DNA from: Bondarzewia mesenterica
Lineage: Eukaryota; Basidiomycota; Agaricomycetes; Russulales; Bondarzewiaceae
DNA: 17,870 nucleotides
NCBI GenBank assembly: GCA_004802705.1
Contig: SGPL01000525.1
Location: 4,988-22,857, forward strand
Direction: 5' to 3'
The notes below the pieces were generated by a model. It had not been told where the DNA came from. It searched no databases and was given only the letters and a program-made list of their open reading frames with translations. Position 1 is the stretch's first letter, and each line of letters starts with the position of its first letter. The translations under genes were made by a program, and so were the position numbers. Positions 1 to 10,300 of this stretch are shown here, piece after piece.

Positions 1-560
1 CNNCAATTACAGCATCTCTTTTCTCAAGTTGGAACTTCACATTACCGGATACTGTAGCTATAGTACAACACAAGGCAGTATAAGTAATAATTGAACGAGC
101 AAGAAAGAGTCACCATCGTCGTCGTCATCATCATCATCATCAAGCATACGATGGCCATCAGCATCGCACCCAGATCGGCAGCACTCGATCGCCATGCCAT
201 CCATCGGTGGGACCTCACCAGAGGGCTGGCATGTCCTAATCACTATCGCCGGGCTTAATGCTGTCTTCGACCTCTCGTTCCTCTCGTTCATCGGGCTCAG
301 TGGTGTGATGACTATGAAGGCCGCCTGCATTGGCAATGTAGGTCTGCAACAATGCAGTGCAGGTCAAAACCTCTGCCACAAGATTCAGCACGCAAACAGA
401 AAGCTCACCATTCCCGGGCCACAGACACGGAACGGTGCTGTAATGCCAGGGCAGGCACGTTCGAGCAGTGAGAACGGGACACTGAAGGAGACCCGGCCTG
501 GCAGGGAAACAGCCTGGCCCAGCGACGGCGCGGTTATCGAATCAGATTCGACCTGTCGTA
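1..560. other. No independent gene recognised; possible degraded tail of the nuclease gene
   Basis: No family is recognisable here on either strand. On the minus strand, which continues downstream of the GEN1-like pseudogene, there are short open stretches rich in Glu and Asp and then a run of nine aspartates. Acidic, low-complexity C-terminal tails are common in fungal GEN1-like proteins, so this may be its decayed 3' end, but no splice path can be defended. Confidence 0.3.
114..142. repeat. Trinucleotide microsatellite (CAT/CGT)n
   Basis: About nine consecutive triplets of CAT and CGT on the plus strand, equivalent to ATG/ACG or GAT/GAC units on the other strand. Read in one minus-strand frame it encodes nine consecutive aspartates. 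It could be an acidic patch of a degraded C-terminal tail or just a simple repeat. Confidence 0.8.
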
Positions 561-564
561 AGGC

Positions 565-2187
565 CTAATGGCAGATGTTGCCAAACACCACTGCCGAGCA
601 TTCAACATTGAACTGGAGCAGACTGAGATCGAGGGGATGCTGCACAGCGGAGGTCGGGTTGATAACTTCAATGCCGAGCTGGTAAAGAGAAGCCTGTGGT
701 GTCCGACAAGACGATTCAGTGAGACAGTGAGGTCGAGAGCGTGGACTCGGCCTCAAACGCACCTTCACTTCGCGGTCACTGATGGAAGCCCAGAGATGAC
801 GGAGGCAGGCACCGGCCCAGACACGATGTTCGAACCGGTCAAACAGTTGCTGGGGGGAAGACCAGCCCAGGTACTGCTCGCATCGGATGGAGAGGGCAGC
901 GAGGTTGAGCTGGCGCAGGCGGATCGCGGTCACAGAAGGTGGAGAGCCGCTCGATCACGATGTGAGCGGCCTGGCATAGAACAAAAGGGCATCGGGGTTC
1001 GGGAAGCTGTCCGGCACCATGTCGGCCAAAGGTGCGTGGTGAGCACCAAGGAAGCCCGACGGGTCATCACGGAGGTCTTCATGTAGCTCCTTGCACCAGC
1101 CAACAAGGAAGGCTTCGAGCTCGCTGCGGCGCATGGTTTGGGCCGCATCCAGAAGGGTTTCACCATGGCCATAGCGTGAAAGCGCCAGAGCTATCTGTGG
1201 TCCGAACCCAGAAACGCCGCGCTGTCAATGGCAAGTGAGCCTTGTCAGCGTGTCTCCGCAAGCTTAACCGACAACGTACTGACCACGTCGTACTCGCAAC
1301 CGCTCAGCAGCGCAAAAAGAATGGCGCCTCCCTGAGTGAGCTGAATGAGGGGGTCTTCAGTGATGGTCTTGGCCTTGTAGACTACTACGAGATCTCCATT
1401 GATGTACGCAGACCAGCTGTGTGACGGACGGATGAGCCAATCATGCATCTGCGATAAAAACTGCAGGGTGCTTACCATCGAATGACGGTCTGCGCACCGA
1501 AAAGGAATGCATTCACGTCATCAGTCACGACCGCATCGACAAAACCTCCTGCGTCGAGCAGGGCGAGTTCGGCGACTGCATCTCCTGGTGCCTAACATGT
1601 CGGGAACCGGGGTTAAGATGGCGCGTGGAGACTCGGGAGGCGGCAGCTTACCGTGTACCAATGGAACCCGAAGGCTGCGATCAGCTGCTGAAGTTCCCTC
1701 CGATGGCGGATACTGCCGTTGATGAGGGCCCTGCATCGGTGCTGCCTCGGGCTGTCGGGACCATCAAACACAAAGACCGGGATGACCGGCTGATCACAGA
1801 GCAGGGCGAGGCGTCTGAACATCGTGTTGAGGACGGGGTCTGAGTGCGTCGGACTGACACCGACGTTGGAGAACTTGACCTGGAAGGGGAATCCGCTCTC
1901 GACATGATGCATCCAGGACCTGCCGCAGGACGCGTCAGGCAGTTCTCGACAGATACGGCAAGACAGTGGCAGTCGACTTACGTGGCATTAACGCCCAGCT
2001 TGAAGCCGGGGTGCGCGCCTCGAGATGGGGTGAAGCCGACCTCCATCAAAAGCCCCGTAAGCGACTGCACTCGCATGGCCCATTTGAGCACCTACAGAAA
2101 ACACAGAACACCGTGAGTGATGCCCCACACAACAAAAAAAAAAAAACCTGTAGCAGCTCGTACCTCTCATAAGCCAGGGACGCTGTT
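565..2187 (-). pseudogene. GEN1/XPG-like structure-specific nuclease, catalytically degraded
   Basis: The XPG/FEN1/GEN1 family cuts branched DNA using seven acidic residues that bind metal. Exons can be read at 2091-1982, 1919-1652, 1591-1476, 1416-1284 and 1221-958, separated by GT-AG introns of 59-62 nt in consistent phase. Family landmarks in order are HPGFKLGVNAT, PVIPVFVFDG, APGDAVAELALL, VVTDDVNAFLFG, LTQGGAILFALLSGCEYD and GVSGFGPQIALALSRYG. An AIRLRQLNLAALSIRCEQYLGW-like C-terminal segment lies at 933-800. The first exon (2187-2164) matches the usual MGVPGLWE start but reads NSVPGL-stop-E: ATG is now AAC and TGG is now TGA. A frame break at about 958-905 separates exon 6 from the C-terminal part. 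Compared with FEN1, D34 is Asn, E158 is Asp, E160 is Val, D181 is Asn and D233 is Glu; D86 and D179 remain. An in-frame ATG at 2076 could start a shortened product. The family call is firm. Whether this is a pseudogene or an expressed pseudo-enzyme is inferred. Confidence 0.8.
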
Positions 2188-3674
2188 GAGCGTGCTAGTT
2201 GTGCCCTCCATACTCCGGTCCGTTGTTGAGCTTGAGAGACTGGGTGAGCACTGGTGTTCGTGTCGGTGCCGTCTTTGTCATCCTCATCGTTGGCGTCGTC
2301 GCGGATGGATAGCGGACAGCAGTGAGCTGGCAGGCAGTGACCGGGAGGAGGAAAGGGGAGGAAAGGGGTCGGAGGTCGGACATGCCTCCCCCACATGATG
2401 GCATCCTGAGAGGACTGTAAATGAGACTGTAAATGAACTGTAAATGGACCTGCAGCGGCGGCGTGTTGCACCTCGAATGGCTGCCAGCCCCGCGAGAGTT
2501 GCGATGTGCGCAAACGGCTTCCTGCTGGCAGATTTACAGTCCCGGTGTGGGAAATTTGCAGTGTCTCGGGCGGAGCTGACTTTGGGGCAATGGAGGCCGT
2601 TTCAGGCCGTTTCCGGCCTTCTCTTCGGGCGCTCTTCATTTCCTCCCGCAACTCGACGGCGCGGTTCGCAAAGAGGGCCTAATGCCAGCTCCAGCATAGC
2701 TCTACTCAAGTATCTCTCTCTCTCTTTTTCTCTCGAGCTCGCTGCGCTCGCCCGTGCGTTCATTTGACTTCGCGCCGCAAGCGCCGTGGGTTCCACTACC
2801 CCCCCCTGCGCTCACCCGCCGCCTCGGTGTTTCGCAAACGGATTGGAGCGGTTTGCTTCCGCGATGCGTGCCCCGGCGGTTGCGAGGTCCGCGCGAGACC
2901 ACGTGACGTGTCATCCCACACGACTGTAAAACGGGTACGTGTTCAGTTCGACTTCTCGCCTCTACCAAACGTCCTTACCAGTAACAACTGTCGGGATTAA
3001 GCGCAGGCATGACGATGCATTAAGTCTGCTCACCCAGCTCTTTGCGTTCTAGTACATCCGAAAACCAGCCACGCGAAGTATGTCTGAGGAAGGAATTAAA
3101 AAAATGCCTGTTTTCTTCTTTGAGACTGCCATCACAGATGCGTGCTCTGGCTCGAGCTCGCCGCTTGGAAGGATGTACTGTGAGTATATATGACAAGATA
3201 TCCGACGTAGACGTTCAATGTTTGGGCTAATTTCCAGTGCCGAAAGTCAATGGGCGGATCCAGGATGGTATCGATGAGCGAATCGAGAAATGCTGTCCTA
3301 CTGGGAAATCGGATTGGTGCATTGGTCGATGGGAGGGGAGGGACGAGAGATAGGAAAGGCCATGGTTCCGCACATCAAAGGAGAAGAAAGACTGAAGGTG
3401 GCCCGGTTGATGTAGAATCAAAGGCGTCCTCCCCTTCATGCCCATCCTGATTTTCTCTCTCGTTATCTCTATGCCATCCCAGTCCGGAATTCATTCCACA
3501 CAACAGACTCGGATGCAAGACTTTCGATATTATCCACGTTCTACATGTTCTCTCAGCCTACATATGACAACACCTTCGCCGTAAATTTCCATCCTTATAA
3601 CATCAGCAAAACGTAAGCACAGACATCAAATTTGAGGAAAACAAATGTTGCGCAAGACGAAGAGGCGATCCACT
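2188..3674. other. Intergenic region without a recognisable gene
   Basis: Only short, unconvincing open frames occur on both strands. None shows a known motif or a splice pattern extending it. The region holds a three-copy short repeat near 2.41 kb, GA-rich and CT-rich tracts (near 2.35 and 2.71 kb), and a CACGTGACGTG-type palindromic cluster at 2900-2910. It separates the 5' end of the nuclease pseudogene from the 3' end of the next minus-strand gene. Confidence 0.6.
2414..2446. repeat. Three direct copies of ACTGTAAATG
   Basis: ACTGTAAATG occurs at 2414-2423, 2426-2435 and 2437-2446, spaced by one or two bases. A fourth, inverted copy (nine of the ten bases) lies at 2532-2540. The cluster is about 230 bp upstream of the nuclease start region, so it might be a promoter element of that former gene. 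No factor is recognised. Confidence 0.6.
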
Positions 3675-5756
3675 TCACGAGATGATGGTCTTGTACTTGA
3701 TATGAGAATAAAGATTTCCCTCGCCATCGCAATCCAAGCCGAGGAACGTATAGACATCACCAGCCCTGTGTTGTCGTTAGGAGGTCTATGGCATGGCAGA
3801 AGGGAGCACTCACGGCATGATCAAAGCAGTAGATATGGATTGGAGCTGGGATCCAATCCCATCGAAAGTATCGTCCGGCAGGGAGCCCATGCCAGCGAGG
3901 AGGACGGTGAGAAGATTGAGAACATCGCCCGAGAAAAGTCTGAACGAGACATAAGCCAGCCTCAACTTGATACTATGGAAGCCCACACTTACGCAAGCGC
4001 GGCTTCAAGATACGCCCAAACCGTCAGATGCTTCCCTTGTGTGGTGGTTCCGGGGACGTTCCAGGTAGTTCGCGTCACGGACCATTTGCCATCGTTGGCT
4101 GACTGTATCAGGAGCGAAAAGTCCCAATCGGTTGTCGCATCAACGTAGCCTTCATCGAGGTGACCAAACAAGGTTGGTTCTATAACAGCATCAGGAGACC
4201 TGTGCGAGGGGGAAAGCTCGAGACAGACATACGCCTCAGGTCCATCCTGTTGTAAATTGTGCCCTTCACATTGACGTTCAGATCTCGCTTCTGTGATACA
4301 GGAATATCTCCTTGCGGGCGACTCTGAAGGACGCTTGACCAATCGATAGTGACGGACGAATTGCCTGAACAAAAATCAGTAAGAAGCATCCCCAAGCGAA
4401 GCATTGCTGGTCAAAGACCTGAAAACTTGTGTTCGTGTTTTCCTGTAAACCAGTTGCCGCTTTCGATCCAATCCGAGGACCAAGATTGGTAGGTAGAGGA
4501 GTCTGCTGTCCCTCGGCCACTCGAGTATTTCACCTCGTAGTTAGTGGACTTCGCATTGTTAGAGAGTTTTTTCCCGACGTTGACAAAAGGATCCAAAATC
4601 GTCGGCTTGAGCCAGTGCGTATAGAAAAGGATATCGGAAACGGCAAAAGTTCCGTCGGACTTCAAGTTTACCGCCCGAGTCGTATAAACAAACGGTTCGG
4701 AAAAGACTCCAGCGGAGGGGTTCTGCTCTGGGTCGACGAGAGGATCGTTTGAGGAGTGGTCATTCCCGTTTACCATGCAGAAGTTAAGTGTTGCTTGAGA
4801 ACCGTCGCCGGTGTACGGCGTAGTGGAGAAATAGAATTTGGAGGGGCAGAACAAGGGGGTTCCTGTCACGGGACGTGGTATTTTCTGGGAAATTCCGTAT
4901 CCGAGAACGTACGGGTACTGCGTGGGATCGAGGTTCTTGTAGGTGATGATGAGGCTGTTCAGAAATGCCCCGGCCACTGAGCTACACACAGGTCCAACCT
5001 AAGCAACGACTTCAAAAAAAAAAGAAAGTGTCTGGCCACTTACTCGCTCTTCACTTGGTTCCCGTTTTGATCCTTGAGACTGAAAGAGTTGGCGACTCGA
5101 GTGCTCTCGAATAAGCAGAAGAGAGACGAAACGAGATAGTCTTCATGAGGCACTTCCTTGAAAACGTTATCAATCGCCTTCTTTGCACCGGGATGCATAG
5201 CCTCTGTGGTGCAACACGGTGTCAGCAAATGAATTTCATCTCTCATAGGTACAACGAAGGATGGGACAAAAAACTCACCTTCCTCGATGTTCTGAATGTC
5301 CCTAGATCCAAGTTGCGCCACCCAGGATACGGTCCATCCACTGACATCGAGGTGGTCCAACTCTGGATCCGATCCCGAAACATCCCAGTAGGTGAGAGAG
5401 CCGCTATCCATATGTATGACCAGACGAATGCTCCGCCACTTGGTGGCACCGTCACCGAGGTCCGTGATCTCGACAGTTGGGCATTGTATATTAGCAGTCA
5501 CCCCCACTTTGCTGGGTTGGTATTTCCCAGTCTTCTGGTTGTAGGATCTGCGAGATCATGTCAGCTGGCATTGGAAAACAACGACGAGAGGGAGTACGCA
5601 CATGTAGCCGAGTTTCATTACGTTCGGGATCAGATTTACATCGAAATTTGTGGGGTTTGGGGTGTTGAAGAGAACAGCGAGCTGAGCGTCGATCGCTGCC
5701 TCGGAGATGGACAGTATCATATCATACTCAGCGAGAGTTCCAGGAATAGCAGACAT
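3675..5756 (-). CDS. Beta-rich protein of about 560 aa, tentatively TULIP/P47-like
   Basis: Function unknown. Exons by coordinate are 5756-5602, 5547-5279, 5203-5044, 4981-4419, 4364-4300, 4246-3993, 3939-3814 and 3765-3675. All introns are GT-AG, 48-75 nt, and phases agree throughout. The start is MSAIPGTLAEYDMILSISEA, followed by alternating hydrophobic strands: VGVTANIQCPTVEI, then SIRLVIHMDSGSLTYW, then a DVSGWTVSWVAQL strand. Two Trp-rich strand repeats follow (VTIDWSSVL; ATTDWDFSLLIQ). The protein ends with a short helix and the motif PGAGDVYTFLGLD...GNLYSHIKYK near residues 530-560. This order (NLS-type helix, paired sheets, terminal PGA-TF motif) resembles fungal hypothetical proteins that I tentatively relate to the TULIP/P47 fold. 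No signal peptide or membrane segment is visible. The weakest point is 4299-4247: either a 53-nt intron or a one-base frame break inside a strand-like segment. It is transcribed away from the large gene at 7.3 kb. Confidence 0.72.
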
Positions 5757-5805
5757 GATGATTGTGGGGGGAAGACGCTGAATAACGCACAGTGTCGTAG
5801 ATGGG

Positions 5806-5813
5806 TTTTTATA
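5806..5813 (-). promoter_or_regulatory. TATA box of the 560-aa gene
   Basis: TATAAAAA on the minus strand, about 50 nt upstream of the ATG at 5756. The spacing fits a short fungal 5' leader and supports that start. Confidence 0.55.
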
Positions 5814-6703
5814 CGCGGCATAGGCGCTCTCCAGACTGCGACAATGTCCAAAGCAAACGCAAGGCAATCGTGCGGCAAACTGGCACGGAGAGGATCCCGT
5901 ATCCTGAGAACGCGGTACAGCTGATACCAAGGCACGAGCAAAGCATGCCTTAAAATCTAGTCGACATTTAGTCCGGGCAAGTTGCGAGAGATGCGAGATC
6001 GTCGGATACGGAAGCGTCGACCAGCCCATCTCTAGAAGATGAGCCGAGCTTTATCATACCCTCTTGCAGCGTTCCTGCACCCACGAGATCAATTACGGCT
6101 CAAGAATGTCAGAAATGACCATTTGGAAGCTGAGCCTATACTATTGTCACCCGTTCCGTCTGAATTCCGACAGGCACCATGAGTGAGCACATGAGACAGA
6201 AGACCCGAGCCTGAGGCCAGTCCTATCGTGATCCAAGCTGAGATGTCGATTGAATGTCTATCACTGTTCCATCTACGTTCCGAACAATGCCCAGAAAAGC
6301 CGCGAGACAGAGCGGTAAGGCAGAGAGCAAAAGAAGACACTGTGATCGCGATAGAAATCCGGAGTTCATAAATTTCCTGCGCAGCAGAAGGAGTTTACGC
6401 AACAAACGAAAGCGCGGTGGCTCTGATGGCCCGTCAAGCTCGGTGACAGGACTCCTTGTAAACGGAATTGTAGTCTTGGTTAAGATCTGGTGAAAGAGGA
6501 TACGAGACTGGGCGAAACCTCACATGCCAGTTCAGCATGCATAGAGTCGATGCAGTTGACCAAAATCAGGGTATCTCCCTTGACACGATGAGGATTAAGT
6601 CCCAGTGAAAATCGGTGCGCGTTAGAGTCATTGTCGGGACGTCACCGCGGACACCAACTGTCTCCATGAATCCAAACGAACCATGACGAATCGACGATCA
6701 TCG

Positions 6704-6747
6704 GTTTGATTGGCTTAGGCTTGGAGCCGAGTCTAAGCCAATCAAAC
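6704..6747. repeat. Perfect 15-bp inverted repeat (hairpin)
   Basis: The left arm GTTTGATTGGCTTAG (6704-6718) is exactly complementary to the right arm CTAAGCCAATCAAAC (6733-6747), with 14 bases between. Each arm contains ATTGG/CCAAT, the core of a CCAAT box, on opposite strands. It may be a paired CCAAT-type regulatory site, an extruding palindrome or the remnant of a small element. No target-site duplication is evident next to the arms. Confidence 0.85.
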
Positions 6748-6774
6748 GGCATGTCTGGCCGGTGACTCGGATTC

Positions 6775-6796
6775 GGCTCGGACCTGGCTCGGACCT
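6775..6796. repeat. Two tandem copies of GGCTCGGACCT
   Basis: GGCTCGGACCT is repeated head to tail at 6775-6785 and 6786-6796, with a diverged related motif just before it (near 6766). It lies about 30 bp from the inverted repeat, within the shared upstream region. Confidence 0.75.
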
Positions 6797-7243
6797 CGCG
6801 GCACTCGGAACAGAATCGGAAAAGACTCAAAAGAAACCACCGTCGAGAGCCGTCGAGTCGTTGACCATTTTCTGTGGTTAGAACAGGGCTGCCACGACAG
6901 GACCTTCCGCACTGCACGTCTTCACATTGACTTCACGTCCAATGCTCTCCAATATTTCAATTTGCTTCGGGCCGCTCACCTGAAGATAAGCACCCCGCCA
7001 CTTCAGTGGAGGACTCTGGGGTGCGCAATATGGTCATTCAGGAGTGACTAACGCAGAAAAGCCTCATGCCTTGACAAAGTTCTGCCGCTGTCATTTACTG
7101 ATCAAGGCGGCCGGGGATGAATGGATGCGAAGTAACGTGCCAGTATTGCAATAGAGTACGCCGTTTCAAAATCCGAGTTTGCCTCCGTGGCATCCGGGAG
7201 ACGGTTGGATGTCTCATTATCTTCACGTTCGAACTATGGAGCA

Positions 7244-7250
7244 TATATAA
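7244..7250 (+). promoter_or_regulatory. TATA box of the 1,200-aa gene
   Basis: TATATAA on the plus strand, 54 nt before the ATG at 7304. This nearly mirrors the arrangement of the divergent partner gene and supports the chosen start. Confidence 0.55.
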
Positions 7251-7303
7251 TCTGGTGAGCTACAGGTGATTCGGGCAGCTGTCTCACTCCTCACGAGTCC
7301 GTC

Positions 7304-10300
7304 ATGCAATCTGTCGCCAATCCCGAACTCATCAGTCCTGCCATACTCCACAAGACCGCGGTGCCTTTTCTGACTCCGCACGATTCAAAGCCCACGAATG
7401 GACAGACCATCGATGTCTCAGTGTGCTCCGAATTCAAGACGTATTCTGTCCCTGCTACTCCCGTCGATGCCCGGCACAAGTTGCGCAATGTACTCGACGG
7501 ACAACATCAACCCATGATCTTCACCGTGGGCAACGATTCGGTGAGCAGACGACATCTCTGGCCCTAACACCGTCCAAGCTCCAGAGCAGCTGAATTTCTT
7601 CTTCAATCCAGCGTCTCTATTGCATTCGTTACGTCTCCGGAGACTCTTGGAGTCATACGATATCACTCCTTCCAGCGCAGACGCAAGCGTTTCTGCCTTT
7701 GACCTTTATCAACATAACAGTGGGAAGGTAGCAATTGCTGTTGCGATCGCGAAGCCGAGTTCAAGCGGTCTCACGACCCTCTACTACGCCAAACCTTTTG
7801 ATGTCACTGGTGCCCATTTTAGCCTTTCTGGTTCGTTTGTCTCTTGACATGGATGCAATGCTTGCACCTGACTGTCATTTTTTCTGTACACAGACATCTC
7901 ATTCTCCGAGATCAAGAACGGCCAAGAGTCGCTAGTGATCTCCACTATACAGATAGCCGCTACAGATCCGAACTTGTCAGGGTGCTTCATATTGGTCGGA
8001 ACTGCCGAGCATGGGTCTACGCGGGCGACAGACTATATTGTTACCCCTGGATCAAAAAACCTTTGGGTGACCCTTTCTTTGCCAGAAGATGCGACGGAAG
8101 TCCTCAAAGTCATCCCAGCCACCCAGAGGAAGCCGATCTACGGCTGTGCCGTTAGTTTGTACAAACAGCCGCTGTCCGGCGCTCCTCCGGAGTTGGACGC
8201 GCCCGACGTCGGCAGTGCAATATCATGCCTCAGTCTCGACGGCACATATAATATCGCATTGTTGCTAGATAATCTCGGTGGAGGCGCTAGGGACGTCTCA
8301 GCGACCATAACTTCCAAGGGCTTGTCTGATTTGTACGTTGCCGGGATCAAAGGCATCGGATACTATGCAAGCCAGCTCATGGATCGTGACGTGCGTACTA
8401 TTATCTCGATATTTACTTTTCTGATTTACGTCTATCTGCCGTCAGCCTACCGTCATCCTTTCCGATATTGCATTCACGCAGGTCATTGCCTGCGAAAGCA
8501 ATTTCCAAGTCAGCGTGCTAGCCATCTCCACCGATGGCAATCTATACTTCATTGACGGGAAGCGGGCGTCCTCGGGCGTCGTGCCCACATTCACGGCGAC
8601 TGGTTTTCCAATTCGGAGGAACGTGGGCATCCTATCAACGCAATACAATGCTGCGATCAACGCCTGCGAAGCCATCTACGTGAATTCGGACAGCGAGGAA
8701 CTGAGACATATTTGGCGCGATCCGGGAACTTTTATGTGGTCTGAACAGTCTATCCACGTCGAAGCCATCGCAAAAATGGTATCGTAAGTCTTCCAATATC
8801 CGATGTACCAACTTAATTTATTCTACCTTGAATTCGTGATTATTTCCCAGTTTTACTGCATTTGTGAGCCAAGTGAATCTAAGGGGAAATGCAGGGGCAG
8901 CTGTCGGTGACGGGTATGAAGCGGTAATAGCATTGTCTCGTTGGTCTGCGTCACATCGCTAACGTCTCTTCATTCCAGTCAATTTCAACATCTGAAATTG
9001 CCTACGCTCTCGTGAACGACAAGACGCATCGACTCGACTCGACACCTCGTATATTCACCACAGACTCTTCCGGGAGCATCCGTGTCGTGATTCAAACAAG
9101 TCAAACCATCTCCGCGCCGACCATCAACGTCACCATCAAAGGCCTCGGCCAAGAGGAAACTGTCAATGTCGAGCCACGGCAGCGAGTCATTCGTAAAATG
9201 TGCAACGCTGGTTCTGGGACGGATCTGAAGAACGCGAAATCCACGGACGGAAACCCAGTTTTCCCAAATACGACCGTCGGCGATGCGACTTTTGACGCCG
9301 TTGCACAAACGTTGAATCAGGTGCCGACTCTTCTCCCCCTCGTGCATGGGGATCCCGCTTCGTTGATTGGCGAGGGCATCATACGCCCCTCATCCAAAAG
9401 CATCTCCCTATCATTCGAGAAGCGAGGGTCTACTTTCTACGCGGTACCTTTCGACAGCAGCTCGATAATACCGTTAGAAGCGAGCGTATTTTCGGACCTC
9501 GGGGATTTCTTGGAAGGGATTGCGAACGGACTTCTGGAAGTTGTCAAATTCGTGATCAACGTCTCCGGTGATGTCGTCAACTTCATCGTAACGATAGCGG
9601 GGAAGGTGCTTCGGTTTGTCCTTAATACAGTCGGGACACTTATTCGGAGGTGGGCAATGTGTTTCCCCTTTCTCTGAAGCCGTTTAATGGGATTCCTCAC
9701 TGGCTTATAGCATTGCCACTGTCTTGAAAGACGTGTTGGGGATCGATCTGTTTCGGTTCCTNGCATTATTTGGTTTCTTATTCGATTACGAGAACATTAA
9801 GAAGACGCAAGAGGTTTGTCTCTCTCTCACGTCGGGAACAATTACTCATTTTTGTACAGATTATCAAAAGGTCTGCGAACGAAGGTGCTGAGCTTCTCCA
9901 AGACGTCGTGCAGAGGAATGCCGACTGGATGAAAGGTTGTGTCAAAAGTTGTCGGTCGCTTGTCTCCCCATACATCAAAGATGAGCGTGTCCCGGCGGCG
10001 GACGACGCTGTCCATTGGACGGATGCCTCCTCTTATTTCAACGAATCTGTCGTAGGCAAATTACTCAGAGCGGTCCTCGACAACCCGATCATTCATGAAG
10101 TCATGAAATTCGCGTCTTTCTGGATTCTGAAGGCAGTTTCGGTTCTGGATGAACAGATATCCTTCCCTGGTGCAGATGCGATGGAGCGCCTCTTCCAAAC
10201 AATCATCCGAACTCTCAGCCAGCTCTTCAAGGATGAAGCCGACAACCTCGAGACGTTTTGTCCGCGATCTGTTCCACAAGTTCGGGGAATTTCTTGCCGG

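Larger units (their letters stand above)
5820..7240. other. Shared upstream region between two divergent genes
   Basis: No coding sequence is recognised on either strand; open frames are short and lack family motifs. The region holds a strong inverted repeat and a short tandem repeat at about 6.70-6.80 kb, in the half closer to the plus-strand gene. As the only sequence between two divergently transcribed starts, it probably carries the regulatory sites of both genes. That is inferred from position. Confidence 0.5.

Noticed and set aside
568..1086. A 172-codon plus-strand open frame across the nuclease region
   Set aside because: No recognisable motif, and it is antisense to the conserved XPG-like segments and their introns.
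3645..4148. A 167-codon plus-strand open frame starting MLRKTKRRSTSRD
   Set aside because: It is antisense to the last three exons and two introns of the 560-aa gene, whose C-terminal motif and stop at 3675 are convincing.
5145..5924. A 259-codon plus-strand open frame, one of the longest in the window
   Set aside because: It runs antisense through exons 1-3 and two introns of the minus-strand gene, which has consistent splice phases and a TATA box. The plus-strand translation shows no family pattern.
6704..6747. Interpretation of the inverted repeat as a CRISPR unit or bacterial terminator
   Set aside because: It is a single copy, the genome is eukaryotic, and there is no T-run or spacer array.
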